Source: Streptomyces sp. SCUT-3
GTDB lineage: Bacteria > Actinomycetota > Actinomycetes > Streptomycetales > Streptomycetaceae
Assembly (NCBI RefSeq): GCF_014083985.1
Contig: NZ_CP046907.1
Span: 4,874,501-4,938,500 of the forward strand
Direction of reading: 5' to 3'
DNA length: 64,000 nt
The position numbers and the translations under genes are program-made. Positions 20,580-29,661 of the stretch are shown here, in pieces (within the stretch, counting starts at the first letter, position 1; each line of letters opens with the position of its first letter). Below the pieces are notes generated by a model. The model did not search any database, was not told the origin of the DNA, and saw only the letters and a list, made by a program, of their open reading frames with translations.

Positions 20580-21502
20580 GCGCGCAGCTCCTTGCCGGTC
20601 AGGTCCAGGAAGACGTCCTCCAGGGTGCGCCGCTCCACCGCGATGCGCTCGGGCATCACGCTGTGCTGGGCGCACCAGGAGGTGACGGTGGCCAGCATCT
20701 GCGGGTTCACCTCCCCCTCCACGCGGTAGTTGCCGGGGCCGGTCTCGCTCGCGGCCGAGCCGGGGGGCAGGGCCTTGAGCAGCGAGTCCAGGTCCAGGCC
20801 CGGCCGGCCGGAGAACCGCAGGGTGTCCTCGGCGCCGCCGCGGCACAGCTCCTCGGGGCTGCCGTGGGCGATGACCCGGCCGCCGTCGATGATGGCCACG
20901 TCGTCGGCCAGCTCCTCGGCCTCCTGCATGGAGTGCGTGGTCAGCACCACGGTGACGCCGTCGGCGCGCAGCTCGCGCACCAGCTCCCAGGTGGCGTGCC
21001 GGGCCTGCGGGTCCAGTCCGGCGGTGGGCTCGTCGAGGAAGACCAGCTCGGGGCGGCCGACGACCGCCATGGCCAGGGAGAGCCGCTGCTGCTGGCCGCC
21101 GGACAGCCGCCGGTAGGGGGTGCGGCCGCACGAGCCCAGGCCCAGCCGCTCGACCAGCAACGCGGGGTCGACGGGGTGGGCGTGCAGCTTCGCGGTGTGC
21201 CGCAGCATCTCCTCGGCGCGCGCGCTCGAGTAAATGCCGCCGGACTGGAGCATCACGCCGATCCGGGGCCGCAGCCGCCCGGCGTCGGCGACCGGGTCCA
21301 GGCCCAGGACGCGCACGGTGCCGGCGTCGGGGCGCCGGTAGCCCTCGCAGGTCTCGATCGTGGTGGTCTTGCCCGCGCCGTTGGGGCCGAGCACGGCGGT
21401 GAGGGTGCCGCGGGCGACCTGCAGGTCGAGCCCGTCGACGGCGGTTTTCGCGCCGTACCGTTTGACCAGGCCGACGACCTCGACCGCGGGTGAGTTCTGC
21501 AT
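20576..21502 (-). CDS. ABC transporter ATP-binding protein (exporter type)
   Basis: 308 residues. Walker A GPNGAGKT at 39-46, signature LSGGQ at 133-137, Walker B LVFLDEP at 153-159 and the H-loop LTTHSMQEAE are intact. The DrrA/ABC-2-like C-terminal extension ends VERRTLEDVFLDLTGKELR, typical of exporters with separate permeases. ATG 21502 is chosen over an upstream in-frame start because the extension has no conserved features. Divergent from sufR, with 180 bp between them holding an iron-box-like element. Confidence 0.92.
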   Translation of the reverse strand: MQNSPAVEVVGLVKRYGAKTAVDGLDLQVARGTLTAVLGPNGAGKTTTIETCEGYRRPDAGTVRVLGLDPVADAGRLRPRIGVMLQSGGIYSSARAEEMLRHTAKLHAHPVDPALLVERLGLGSCGRTPYRRLSGGQQQRLSLAMAVVGRPELVFLDEPTAGLDPQARHATWELVRELRADGVTVVLTTHSMQEAEELADDVAIIDGGRVIAHGSPEELCRGGAEDTLRFSGRPGLDLDSLLKALPPGSAASETGPGNYRVEGEVNPQMLATVTSWCAQHSVMPERIAVERRTLEDVFLDLTGKELRA

Positions 21503-21592
21503 GTCCCGGAGTCTACGAAGCCCGGCGGGCCTCGCGGGCGAGCGGGGCCGACGGAAGGCGCGCGCCACGTGCCCGCCGGCAAACCCCCCGGT

Positions 21593-21611
21593 CAAGGTTA
21601 GGTCTGCCTTA
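21593..21611 (+). promoter_or_regulatory. Iron-box-like site (DmdR/IdeR type)
   Basis: CAAGGTTAGGTCTGCCTTA matches about 13 of 19 positions of the DtxR-family iron box TTAGGTTAGGCTCACCTAA. It lies 91 bp upstream of the ABC ATPase start and 72 bp upstream of sufR, so either unit could be its target. Matched by eye against a consensus recalled from memory. Confidence 0.45.
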
Positions 21612-21646
21612 GTGACGGAATCCACCGGGGGTGAGGCGGACCTCGC

Positions 21647-21676
21647 TTGTCCGTCCCCGGTGAATTACGCAACAAT
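21647..21676 (+). promoter_or_regulatory. Promoter of the sufR-suf operon (probably leaderless)
   Basis: TTGTCC at 21647-21652 and AACAAT at 21671-21676 are separated by 18 bp. A transcript starting about 7 bp further on would begin at the sufR GTG (21683), i.e. with no leader. The SufR-type operator overlaps the -10. Confidence 0.5.
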
Positions 21677-21683
21677 GGTGTTG
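21670..21683. promoter_or_regulatory. SufR operator palindrome
   Basis: CAAC-AATGGT-GTTG is an exact CAAC-N6-GTTG palindrome, the form I recall being reported for SufR of Streptomyces avermitilis. It covers the putative -10 and the first base of the sufR start codon, so bound SufR would block transcription of its own operon. Confidence 0.65.
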
Positions 21684-22405
21684 TGAAAAACGCCGACGAG
21701 GTTCTCGAGGAAGGGCGAGGCACCCGCAACCGGGTGGCCCGCTCGATTCTCGACCACGGCCCGTCGACGGCGGCGGACCTGGCCGAACGGCTCGACCTGA
21801 CGGCCGCCGCGGTCCGCCGGCACCTCGACGCGCTGGTGGCCGAGGGGATCGTCGAACCCCGCGAGAAGCGGGTCTACGGCAACCGCGGCCGGGGCCGCCC
21901 GGCGAAGGTGTTCGCGCTGACCGACTGCGGGCGCGACGCCTTCTACCAGGCCTACGACCAGCTCGCCGCCGACGCCCTGCGCTGGATCGCGCAGTCCGCC
22001 GGCGGGGGCGGCACGGGGCAGGCGGCGGTCGCCGCCTTCGCCCGCGCCCGGGTCGCCGCCCAGGCGGAGCGCTACCGCCCCGCCGTGGAGGCGGCAGCCC
22101 CGCAGGACCGGGCCAGAGCTCTCGCCGAGGCGCTGACCGCGGACGGGTACGCTGCCACGGCGCGCAGCGCTCCCGGTTCCCAGGGCCAGCAGCTCTGCCA
22201 GCACCACTGCCCGGTGGCGCACGCCGCCGAGCAGTTCCCGCAGCTGTGCGAGGCGGAGACCGAGGTCTTCTCCAGCCTGCTGGGGACCCACGTCCAGCGT
22301 CTGGCCACGATCGCCCACGGCGACGGGGTGTGCACGACGTTCGTTCCGCAGTCGATCGACCGCGATCCATCATCTGCAAGTACGGCCGGGAGGAACCCCG
22401 CATGA
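21683..22405 (+). CDS. sufR: SufR-type Fe-S transcriptional repressor
   Basis: 240 residues. Winged helix-turn-helix at the N-terminus (about 10-75: [47 protein letters not shown]). The C-terminal half carries C172, C176 and C189 (CQHHC then C after 12 residues), placed to hold an Fe-S cluster. By analogy with SufR it represses the operon when the cluster is present and releases it when Fe-S supply fails. GTG 21683 is preferred because the operator and -10 lie directly before it. The stop overlaps the sufB ATG (ATGA). Confidence 0.9.
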   Translation: MKNADEVLEEGRGTRNRVARSILDHGPSTAADLAERLDLTAAAVRRHLDALVAEGIVEPREKRVYGNRGRGRPAKVFALTDCGRDAFYQAYDQLAADALRWIAQSAGGGGTGQAAVAAFARARVAAQAERYRPAVEAAAPQDRARALAEALTADGYAATARSAPGSQGQQLCQHHCPVAHAAEQFPQLCEAETEVFSSLLGTHVQRLATIAHGDGVCTTFVPQSIDRDPSSASTAGRNPA

Positions 22406-23814
22406 CCACGACCGCTCACCCGGAGCTCGAGGGTCTGGGCAAGTACGAGTACGGCTGGGCCGACCCCGACGTCGCGGGTGCCAGCGCCCAGCGCGGTCTG
22501 TCCGAGGCCGTCGTCCGTGACATCTCGTCGAAGAAGTCCGAGCCGGAGTGGATGCTGAAGACGCGGTTGAAGGGCCTGCGGCTGTTCGACAAGAAGCCCA
22601 TGCCGACCTGGGGCTCGGACCTGTCGGGCATCGACTTCGACAACATCAAGTACTTCGTGCGGTCCACCGAGAAGCAGGCCGAGTCCTGGGAGGACCTGCC
22701 CGAGGACATCAAGAACACCTACGACAAGCTGGGCATCCCGGAGGCGGAGAAGCAGCGCCTGGTCGCCGGTGTCGCCGCCCAGTACGAGTCGGAGGTCGTC
22801 TACCACCAGATCCGCGAGGACCTGGAGGAGCAGGGCGTGCTGTTCCTGGACACCGACACCGCGCTCAAGGAGCACCCGGAGCTCTTCCAGGAGTACTTCG
22901 GCACGGTCATCCCGGCCGGCGACAACAAGTTCGCCGCGCTGAACACCGCCGTGTGGTCCGGCGGCTCCTTCATCTACGTGCCGCCGGGCGTGCACGTGGA
23001 CATCCCGCTCCAGGCCTACTTCCGGATCAACACCGAGAACATGGGCCAGTTCGAGCGGACCCTGATCATCGTCGACGAGGGCGCCTACGTGCACTACGTC
23101 GAGGGCTGCACCGCGCCGATCTACTCCTCCGACTCGCTGCACTCGGCGGTCGTGGAGATCATCGTCAAGAAGAACGCGCGCTGCCGCTACACGACCATCC
23201 AGAACTGGTCGAACAACGTCTACAACCTGGTGACCAAGCGCGCCGTGGCCTACGAGGGCGCCACCATGGAGTGGGTCGACGGCAACATCGGCTCCAAGGT
23301 GACCATGAAGTACCCGGCCATCTACCTGATGGGCGAGCACGCCACCGGCGAGACCCTGTCCATCGCCTTCTCCGGCGAGGGCCAGCACCAGGACGCCGGC
23401 GCCAAGATGGTCCACATGGCGCCGAACACCAAGTCCAACATCGTCTCCAAGTCGGTGGCGCGCGGCGGCGGCCGCACCTCCTACCGCGGGCTGCTGGAGA
23501 TCGCCGAGGGCGCCCACGGCTCCAAGTCCAACGTGCTGTGCGACGCGCTGCTGGTGGACACGATCTCCCGCTCGGACACCTACCCCTACATCGACGTCCG
23601 CGAGGACGACGTGTCCATGGGCCACGAGGCGACGGTCTCCAAGGTCAGCGAGGACCAGCTCTTCTACCTGATGTCCCGCGGCCTGAGCGAGGACGAGGCC
23701 ATGGCCATGATCGTGCGCGGCTTCGTCGAGCCGATCGCCCGCGAGCTCCCCATGGAGTACGCCCTGGAGCTCAACCGGCTGATCGAGCTCCAGATGGAGG
23801 GGGCCGTCGGCTGA
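22402..23814 (+). CDS. sufB: Fe-S cluster assembly protein SufB
   Basis: 470 residues, full length. Scaffold subunit of SufBC2D, on which Fe-S clusters are built. Visible: [49 protein letters not shown] with its conserved Cys, [14 protein letters not shown], the [17 protein letters not shown] stretch and the C-terminal [21 protein letters not shown]. The intein often found in mycobacterial sufB is absent: the reading frame is continuous through the usual insertion region. GGGAGGA ribosome site; overlaps sufR by 4 bp. Confidence 0.97.
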   Translation: MTTTAHPELEGLGKYEYGWADPDVAGASAQRGLSEAVVRDISSKKSEPEWMLKTRLKGLRLFDKKPMPTWGSDLSGIDFDNIKYFVRSTEKQAESWEDLPEDIKNTYDKLGIPEAEKQRLVAGVAAQYESEVVYHQIREDLEEQGVLFLDTDTALKEHPELFQEYFGTVIPAGDNKFAALNTAVWSGGSFIYVPPGVHVDIPLQAYFRINTENMGQFERTLIIVDEGAYVHYVEGCTAPIYSSDSLHSAVVEIIVKKNARCRYTTIQNWSNNVYNLVTKRAVAYEGATMEWVDGNIGSKVTMKYPAIYLMGEHATGETLSIAFSGEGQHQDAGAKMVHMAPNTKSNIVSKSVARGGGRTSYRGLLEIAEGAHGSKSNVLCDALLVDTISRSDTYPYIDVREDDVSMGHEATVSKVSEDQLFYLMSRGLSEDEAMAMIVRGFVEPIARELPMEYALELNRLIELQMEGAVG

Positions 23815-23874
23815 CGCCGCACCCCGCCCGACGAACCCGTACCGCTGAACCAGGAAGCGAGCACTACGACAGCC

Positions 23875-25098
23875 ATGGCTGCTGACGTCAACACCCCGGC
23901 GGGCTCCACCACCGCCGGCTCGGTCCAGGTGGGCACCGCAGGAGCGGGCGCCCCCCTGGCCGGCCCCGGTACCGGCCGCACCCAGCCGATCGACGCGCGG
24001 GTCAGCGCGATCGCGTCCTACGACGTGGCCGACTTCCCCGTGCCGCACGGCCGCGAGGAGGAGTGGCGCTTCACCCCGCTGGAGCGCCTGCGCGGCCTGC
24101 ACGACGGCACCGCCGCCGCGACCGGCGGCGTCAAGGTCGCGGTGGAGGCCCCCGAGGGTGTCACCGTCGAGACCGTGGACCGCGACGACCCGCGCCTGGG
24201 CCGCTCCGGCAAGCCCGTCGACCGGGTCGCCGCCCAGGCGTACTCCTCCTTCGAGAAGGCCACCGTCGTCTCGGTCGCCAAGGACACGGTGCTGACCGGG
24301 CCGGTCCGCGTCGCCGTCCACGGCGAGGGCGGCACGGCCTTCGCCCACCTGCTGGTCGAGGTCGGCGCCTTCGCCGAGGCCGTCGTCGTCCTGGACCACA
24401 CCGGCGGCGCCGTCCTGGCCGCCAACGTCGAGTACGTCCTCGGCGACGGCGCGAAGCTGACCGTGGTCTCCGTGCAGGACTGGGACGACACCGCCGTCCA
24501 CGCCGCCCAGCACAACGCCCTGGTCGGCCGCGACGCGAAGTTCAAGTCCGTGGTCGTCACCTTCGGCGGCGACCTGGTCCGCCTGCAGCCGCGCGTGCGC
24601 TACGCGGCCCCCGGCGGCGAGGCCGAGCTGTACGGCCTGTACTTCACCGACGACGGCCAGCACCACGAGCACCGCCTCACCGTCGACCACGACACCCCGC
24701 ACTGCCGCAGCAACGTCGCCTACAAGGGCGCGCTGCAGGGCGAGGGCGCCCACGCGGTGTGGATCGGCGACGTCCTCATCCGCGCCGCCGCCGAGGGCAC
24801 CGACACCTACGAGCTCAACCGCAACCTCGTCCTGTCCGACGGGGCGCGGGTCGACTCGGTCCCCAACCTGGAGATCGAGACCGGCGAGATCGTCGGCGCC
24901 GGCCACGCCAGCGCCACCGGCCGCTTCGACGACGAGCAGCTGTTCTACCTGATGTCCCGCGGCGTCCCCGCCGAGGAGGCCCGCCGCCTGGTCGTGCGCG
25001 GCTTCTTCGCCGAACTGCTCCAGCAGATCGGGATCCCCGAGGTCGAGGAGCGCCTGCTCGCCAAGGTCGACGCGGAACTGGAGGCGTCCGTCGCATGA
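23875..25098 (+). CDS. sufD: Fe-S cluster assembly protein SufD
   Basis: 407 residues. Partner of SufB in the SufBC2D scaffold. Visible: DVADFPVPHGREEEWRFTPL, VAAQAYSSFEKA, YFTDDGQHHEHRLTVDHDTPHCRSNVAYKG and the shared SufB/D C-terminal FYLMSRGVPAEEARRLVVRGFFAEL, with the conserved His and Cys of the SufB-SufD interface. The AGGA before the ATG is about 19 nt away, unusually far, so coupling to sufB 60 bp upstream may matter. The stop overlaps the ferredoxin ATG. Confidence 0.95.
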   Translation: MAADVNTPAGSTTAGSVQVGTAGAGAPLAGPGTGRTQPIDARVSAIASYDVADFPVPHGREEEWRFTPLERLRGLHDGTAAATGGVKVAVEAPEGVTVETVDRDDPRLGRSGKPVDRVAAQAYSSFEKATVVSVAKDTVLTGPVRVAVHGEGGTAFAHLLVEVGAFAEAVVVLDHTGGAVLAANVEYVLGDGAKLTVVSVQDWDDTAVHAAQHNALVGRDAKFKSVVVTFGGDLVRLQPRVRYAAPGGEAELYGLYFTDDGQHHEHRLTVDHDTPHCRSNVAYKGALQGEGAHAVWIGDVLIRAAAEGTDTYELNRNLVLSDGARVDSVPNLEIETGEIVGAGHASATGRFDDEQLFYLMSRGVPAEEARRLVVRGFFAELLQQIGIPEVEERLLAKVDAELEASVA

Positions 25099-25421
25099 GT
25101 GAATCCGGCTTCGTCCGCGCCTGCTCCCTGAGCGAGCTCGAGGACGACACCCCCAAGCGGGTCGAGATCGGGTCCGTCCCGGTCTCCCTCGTGCGCACGC
25201 AGGGCGAGGTGTTCGCGATCAACGACATCTGCTCGCACGCGAACGTCTCCCTCTCTGAGGGCGAGGTGGAGGACTGCGCCATCGAGTGCTGGCTGCACGG
25301 CTCCCGCTTCGACCTGCGCACCGGCAAGCCGTCCGGCCCGCCGGCCGTGCGCCCCGTCCCCGTCTACCCCGTCAAGATCGAAGGGGACGAGGTCCTCGTC
25401 TCCGTCACCCAGGAGTCCTGA
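25095..25421 (+). CDS. Rieske-type ferredoxin in the suf operon
   Basis: 108 residues, no signal peptide. Rieske ligands C46-S-H48 and C65-W-L-H68 bind a 2Fe-2S cluster; the fold is that of dioxygenase-type Rieske ferredoxins. It overlaps sufD by 4 bp and lies 7 bp before sufC, so it is part of the SUF transcript. Its likely job is to supply electrons for cluster or sulfane reduction, but that is inference from position only; it is often mis-annotated as an aromatic-dioxygenase ferredoxin. Confidence 0.92.
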   Translation: MSESGFVRACSLSELEDDTPKRVEIGSVPVSLVRTQGEVFAINDICSHANVSLSEGEVEDCAIECWLHGSRFDLRTGKPSGPPAVRPVPVYPVKIEGDEVLVSVTQES

Positions 25422-25428
25422 GCACCCC

Positions 25429-26193
25429 ATGGCAACGCTTGAGATCCACGACCTGCACGTCTCCGTCGAGGCCGAGAACGGCCCCCGGGAGATCCTGCGA
25501 GGCGTCGACCTGACCGTGAAGCAGGGCGAGACCCACGCCATCATGGGGCCCAACGGCTCCGGCAAGTCCACCCTGGCCTACTCGCTGGCCGGCCACCCCA
25601 AGTACACGGTCACCGGCGGCACCGTCACCCTCGACGGCGAGGACGTCCTGGCGATGTCCGTCGACGAGCGGGCCCGCGCCGGCCTCTTCCTGGCCATGCA
25701 GTACCCGGTCGAGGTCCCCGGCGTCTCGGTCTCCAACTTCCTGCGCACCTCCGCCACCGCCGTGCGCGGCGAGGCCCCGAAGCTGCGCACCTGGGTCAAG
25801 GAGGTCAAGGAGGCCATGGCGCGCCTCCAGATGGACCCGGCCTTCGCCGAGCGCAACGTCAACGAGGGCTTCTCCGGCGGTGAGAAGAAGCGGCACGAGA
25901 TCCTCCAGCTGGAGCTCCTCAAGCCGAAGATCGCCGTCCTTGACGAGACCGACTCCGGCCTGGACGTCGACGCCCTGCGCGTCGTCTCCGAGGGCGTCAA
26001 CCGGGTCCGGGAGACCGGGGAGGTCGGCACCCTGCTGATCACCCACTACACGCGCATCCTGCGCTACATCAAGCCCGACCACGTGCACGTGTTCGCGGCC
26101 GGCCGCATCGCCGAGTCCGGCGGCCCGGAGCTGGCCGACAAGCTCGAGGCCGAGGGCTACGAGTCGTACGTGAAGGGTGGCGCTTCCGCGTGA
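25429..26193 (+). CDS. sufC: Fe-S cluster assembly ATPase SufC
   Basis: 254 residues. ABC-type ATPase driving SufBC2D. Walker A GPNGSGKST at residues 40-48, signature FSGGEKKRHEI, Walker B IAVLDETDSGLD with the SufC-specific DETDSGLD, and ITHYTRILRYI with the H-loop His. ATG start follows the ferredoxin by 7 bp; the stop overlaps the sufS GTG by 4 bp. Confidence 0.97.
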   Translation: MATLEIHDLHVSVEAENGPREILRGVDLTVKQGETHAIMGPNGSGKSTLAYSLAGHPKYTVTGGTVTLDGEDVLAMSVDERARAGLFLAMQYPVEVPGVSVSNFLRTSATAVRGEAPKLRTWVKEVKEAMARLQMDPAFAERNVNEGFSGGEKKRHEILQLELLKPKIAVLDETDSGLDVDALRVVSEGVNRVRETGEVGTLLITHYTRILRYIKPDHVHVFAAGRIAESGGPELADKLEAEGYESYVKGGASA

Positions 26194-27458
26194 CACAGCT
26201 GCCGGGCCTCCTCCCGGGCCTCCTCGACACCGAGGCGATCCGCAAGGACTTCCCCGTCCTGGACCGCCAGGTCCACGAAGGACACAAGCTCGTCTACCTG
26301 GACAACGCGGCGACCTCCCAGAAGCCCCGCCAGGTGCTCGACGCACTGAACGAGTACTACGAGCGCCACAACGCCAACGTCCACCGCGGTGTCCACGTGC
26401 TCGCGGAGGAGGCCACGGCGCTGTACGAGGGCGCGCGCGACAAGGTCGCCGCGTTCGTCAACGCCCCCAGCCGCGACGAGGTGATCTTCACGAAGAACGC
26501 CTCCGAGTCGCTGAACCTCGTGGCCAACATGCTCGGCTGGGCGGACGAGCCGTACCGGGTCGACCGGGACACCGAGATCGTCATCACCGAGATGGAGCAC
26601 CACTCCAACATCGTTCCGTGGCAGCTGCTGGCGCAGCGCACCGGCGCGCAGCTGAAGTGGTTCGGCCTGACCGACGAGGGCAGGCTCGACCTGTCCGAGA
26701 TCGACCGCGTCATCACCGAGCGGACCAAGGTCGTCTCCTTCACCCTGGTCTCCAACATCATGGGCACCGTCAACCCGGTCGAGCAGATCGTGCGGCGGGC
26801 CCAGGAGGTCGGCGCCCTGGTGGTGGTCGACGCCTCCCAGGCCGCCCCGCACATGGTGCTGGACGTCCAGGCGCTGCAGGCCGACTTCGTGGCCTTCACC
26901 GGCCACAAGATGTGCGGGCCGACCGGCATCGGCGTGCTGTGGGGCCGCCAGGAGCTGCTGGAGGACCTGCCGCCCTTCCTCGGCGGCGGCGAGATGATCG
27001 AGACCGTCTCGATGAGCTCCTCCACCTACGCCCCGGCGCCGCACAAGTTCGAGGCCGGCACCCCGCCGATCGCCCAGGCGGTCGGGCTGGGCGCGGCCGT
27101 GGACTACCTGACGTCGATCGGCATGGAGCGCATCGCCCGCCACGAGCACGCGATCACCGAGTACGCGGTGCGGCGCCTGAAGGAGGTGCCCGACCTGCGG
27201 ATCATCGGACCGGCCACGGCCGAGGACCGCGGCGCGGCGATCTCCTTCACCCTCGGCGACATCCACCCGCACGACGTGGGCCAGGTCCTCGACGAGCAGG
27301 GCATCGCCGTGCGCGTCGGGCACCACTGCGCCCGGCCGGTCTGCCTGCGCTACGGCATCCCGGCCACCACGCGGGCGTCGTTCTACCTGTACTCCACGCC
27401 CGCCGAGGTCGACGCGCTCGTCGACGGCCTCGAGCACGTGCGGAATTTCTTCGGGTGA
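26190..27458 (+). CDS. sufS: Cysteine desulfurase SufS
   Basis: 422 residues. Group II PLP-dependent desulfurase; takes sulfur from cysteine as a persulfide. PLP lysine K240 in FTGHKMCGPTGIG; persulfide-carrying C380 in GHHCARPVC, on the ordered lobe with the short extension typical of group II enzymes. Also YLDNAATSQKP and EMEHHSNIVPW. GTG start overlaps sufC (GTGA). SufU, 19 bp downstream, is its expected sulfur acceptor. Confidence 0.97.
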   Translation: MTQLPGLLPGLLDTEAIRKDFPVLDRQVHEGHKLVYLDNAATSQKPRQVLDALNEYYERHNANVHRGVHVLAEEATALYEGARDKVAAFVNAPSRDEVIFTKNASESLNLVANMLGWADEPYRVDRDTEIVITEMEHHSNIVPWQLLAQRTGAQLKWFGLTDEGRLDLSEIDRVITERTKVVSFTLVSNIMGTVNPVEQIVRRAQEVGALVVVDASQAAPHMVLDVQALQADFVAFTGHKMCGPTGIGVLWGRQELLEDLPPFLGGGEMIETVSMSSSTYAPAPHKFEAGTPPIAQAVGLGAAVDYLTSIGMERIARHEHAITEYAVRRLKEVPDLRIIGPATAEDRGAAISFTLGDIHPHDVGQVLDEQGIAVRVGHHCARPVCLRYGIPATTRASFYLYSTPAEVDALVDGLEHVRNFFG

Positions 27459-27477
27459 CGGGGGCGCTGAGGCAACC

Positions 27478-27924
27478 GTGAAGCTGGACTCGATGTACCA
27501 GGACATCATCCTGGACCACTACAAGAACCCCCACGGCAAGGGCCTGCGCGACGGCGACGCCGAGGTGCACCACGTCAACCCCACGTGCGGTGACGAGATC
27601 ACCCTGCGGGTGCGGCTGGACGGCGGGAAGGTCGCCGACGTCAGCTACGAGGGCCAGGGCTGCTCGATCAGCCAGGCCAGCGCCTCGGTACTCAACGAGC
27701 TGCTGGTCGGCCGCGAGCTGGACGACGCCGTGCGGATCCAGGAGGCGTTCCTGGAGCTCATGCAGTCCAAGGGGCAGGCCGAGCCCGACGAGGACGTGCT
27801 GGAGGACGCCGTGGCGTTCGCCGGCGTCTCGAAGTACCCGGCCCGGGTCAAGTGCGCCCTGCTGAGCTGGATGGCGTGGAAGGACGCGACCGCGAAGGCC
27901 CTGTCCGAGAAGGAGACGGCATGA
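27478..27924 (+). CDS. sufU: Sulfur-transfer protein SufU
   Basis: 148 residues. Zinc-containing partner that accepts persulfide sulfur from SufS in Gram-positive bacteria. Zinc/active residues C37 and D39 (NPTCGDE), C62 (GQGCSIS) and C126 (RVKCALL) are present, with the SufU-specific insertion around residues 80-112. GTG start; the stop overlaps the ATG of the next gene by 4 bp. Confidence 0.95.
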   Translation: MKLDSMYQDIILDHYKNPHGKGLRDGDAEVHHVNPTCGDEITLRVRLDGGKVADVSYEGQGCSISQASASVLNELLVGRELDDAVRIQEAFLELMQSKGQAEPDEDVLEDAVAFAGVSKYPARVKCALLSWMAWKDATAKALSEKETA

Positions 27925-28331
27925 CGACCGAGAACACCACGCAGGAGCAGGTCCGCGAGCCGGAGGCGGCAGGCGCGGCCGAGGCGGCGGAGCCCGCCGC
28001 GGCGGCGGCCACCGGCACCTCCGTCGCCACCGAGGAGGAGCTCCGCGAGGCCCTCTACGACGTCGTCGACCCCGAGCTGGGCATCGACGTGGTCAACCTC
28101 GGCCTGGTCTACGGGGTACACATCGACGACTCCAACGTCGCCACCGTCGACATGACGCTGACCTCGGCGGCCTGCCCGCTGACCGACGTCATCGAGGACC
28201 AGGCCCGCTCCGCCACCGACGGCATCGTCGCCGACCTGCGGATCAACTGGGTCTGGATGCCGCCGTGGGGCCCGGACAAGATCACCGACGAGGGCCGCGA
28301 ACAGCTCCGCGCCCTCGGCTTCAACGTCTGA
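27921..28331 (+). CDS. sufT: SufT-type MIP18/DUF59 Fe-S maturation protein
   Basis: 136 residues. After a low-complexity Ala/Glu N-terminus (about 1-38), the DUF59 domain reads ALYDVVDPELGIDVVNLGLVYG and TSAACPLTDVIEDQ, with the conserved Cys, and ends VWMPPWGPDKITDEGREQLRALG. SufT helps mature Fe-S enzymes after assembly. It overlaps sufU by 4 bp and is the last gene of the operon, followed by a 16-bp hairpin. Confidence 0.92.
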   Translation: MTTENTTQEQVREPEAAGAAEAAEPAAAAATGTSVATEEELREALYDVVDPELGIDVVNLGLVYGVHIDDSNVATVDMTLTSAACPLTDVIEDQARSATDGIVADLRINWVWMPPWGPDKITDEGREQLRALGFNV

Positions 28332-28386
28332 GCCCCGGCTCCGGCGCTTCTCCGGGCCGCCGCGAGCCCCGGAACCCCGCTCCACC

Positions 28387-28423
28387 AGGACGCCCCGTGC
28401 ACCCGCCGTGCACGGGGCGTCCT
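28387..28423 (+). terminator. Terminator of the suf operon
   Basis: Perfect 16-bp arms (28387-28402 and 28408-28423) around a CCGCC loop, 55 bp after the sufT stop. Confidence 0.8.
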
Positions 28424-28473
28424 GCCGCACGGGCCCCGCTGTCCCCGCAGGTCTGTCCGGCGCGGCCGCCCGG

Positions 28474-28504
28474 TTGGCACTGCGGGCGGCCGTCCGGCTA
28501 GCGT
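28474..28504 (+). promoter_or_regulatory. Promoter of dapD (leaderless transcript)
   Basis: TTGGCA at 28474-28479 and TAGCGT at 28499-28504, 19 bp apart, resemble a housekeeping promoter. The dapD GTG begins 8 bp after the -10, so the mRNA would start at or near the start codon; no ribosome site is visible. Confidence 0.5.
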
Positions 28505-28511
28505 TCGGTCC

Positions 28512-29501
28512 GTGACCGAGAACTCTGCACCCCGCCCCACCGGCGCCGTTGCCGCCGGGCTCGCCACCGTCGCCGAGGACGGCACGGTCCTGGACACCTG
28601 GTTCCCCGCCCCCGAGCTCGTGGCCGACCCCGGCCCGGCCGGTACCGAGCGGCTCACCGCCGAGCGCGCCGCCGAACTCCTCGGCGAGGCCGCCCCGAAG
28701 GCGCTGGGCCCCGACCCGCGCCGCGGCGTGGAGGTCGTCGCCGTGCGCACCGTCGTCTCCTCCCTGGAGGACAAGCCGCTCGACGCGCACGACGCCTACC
28801 TGCGCCTGCACCTGCTCAGCCACCGCCTGGTGCGCCCGCACGGCCAGAACCTCGACGGCATCTTCGGCCTGCTGGCCAACGTCGCCTGGACCAACCTGGG
28901 CCCGGTGCCGGTCGCCGAGGTCGAGCGGGTGCGGCTCGCCGCCCGTGCCGAGGGCCTGCAGTTGTCGGTGACCAGCATCGACAAGTTCCCGCGGATGACC
29001 GACTACGTCGCCCCGTCCGGCGTGCGGATCGCCGACGCGGACCGCGTCCGGCTCGGCGCCCACCTGGCCTCCGGCACCACCGTGATGCACGAGGGCTTCG
29101 TCAACTTCAACGCCGGGACCCTCGGCTCCTCCATGGTCGAGGGCCGGATCAGCGCGGGCGTCGTCGTCGGCGACGGCAGCGACATCGGCGGCGGCGCCTC
29201 GATCATGGGCACCCTGTCCGGCGGCGGCAAGCAGACCATCTCCATCGGCGAGCGCTGCCTGCTCGGCGCCGAGGCCGGCATCGGCATCTCGCTCGGCGAC
29301 GACTCGATCGTCGAGGCCGGCCTGTACGTCACCGCCGGCACCCGGGTGACCCTGCCCGACGGCCAGGTCGTCAAGGCGCTGGAGCTCTCCGGCGCGAGCA
29401 ACCTGCTCTTCCGCCGCAACTCCACCACCGGCGCGGTCGAGGCGCTGCAGCGCTCCGGCTCCTGGGGCGGCCTGAACGAGGCCCTGCACAGCAACGACTG
29501 A
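28512..29501 (+). CDS. dapD: Tetrahydrodipicolinate N-succinyltransferase
   Basis: 329 residues, the actinobacterial type. Transfers succinyl from succinyl-CoA to tetrahydrodipicolinate in the succinylase route to meso-diaminopimelate and lysine. The C-terminal half is a left-handed beta-helix of hexapeptide repeats: [46 protein letters not shown] and [19 protein letters not shown]. It stands alone between two terminators. GTG start, probably leaderless. Confidence 0.95.
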   Translation: MTENSAPRPTGAVAAGLATVAEDGTVLDTWFPAPELVADPGPAGTERLTAERAAELLGEAAPKALGPDPRRGVEVVAVRTVVSSLEDKPLDAHDAYLRLHLLSHRLVRPHGQNLDGIFGLLANVAWTNLGPVPVAEVERVRLAARAEGLQLSVTSIDKFPRMTDYVAPSGVRIADADRVRLGAHLASGTTVMHEGFVNFNAGTLGSSMVEGRISAGVVVGDGSDIGGGASIMGTLSGGGKQTISIGERCLLGAEAGIGISLGDDSIVEAGLYVTAGTRVTLPDGQVVKALELSGASNLLFRRNSTTGAVEALQRSGSWGGLNEALHSND

Positions 29502-29583
29502 CGGGGGCGGTCGGCCGTCCGCCGTGCTCCCGCCGCGGCCGGCGGCGTTGCGGCCGGCGGCGCCGCGGCGCACGGAGACCGCT

Positions 29584-29631
29584 CACGGCCGGGCGGCCGC
29601 ACCCTTCACGGGGTGCGGCCGCCCGGCCGTG
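29584..29631. terminator. Bidirectional terminator dapD / yihY
   Basis: Perfect 21-bp arms (29584-29604 and 29611-29631) with a TTCACG loop between two convergent genes. Confidence 0.8.
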
Positions 29632-29661
29632 CACGGTGGCGGGCCCGCCACCGCCGGGGCG

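Noticed and set aside
22402-23814. Possible intein in sufB
   Set aside because: Checked because mycobacterial sufB often has one; the frame here is uninterrupted and of standard length.
22072-24906. Very long open frame (944 codons) on the minus strand opposite sufR-sufB-sufD
   Set aside because: It mirrors the codon structure of real suf genes; its product is Val/Gly/Asp-rich with no family features. Such antisense frames are normal in 74% G+C DNA.
25095-25421. Annotation as an aromatic-ring dioxygenase ferredoxin
   Set aside because: No oxygenase or reductase genes nearby; it is fully embedded in the suf operon.
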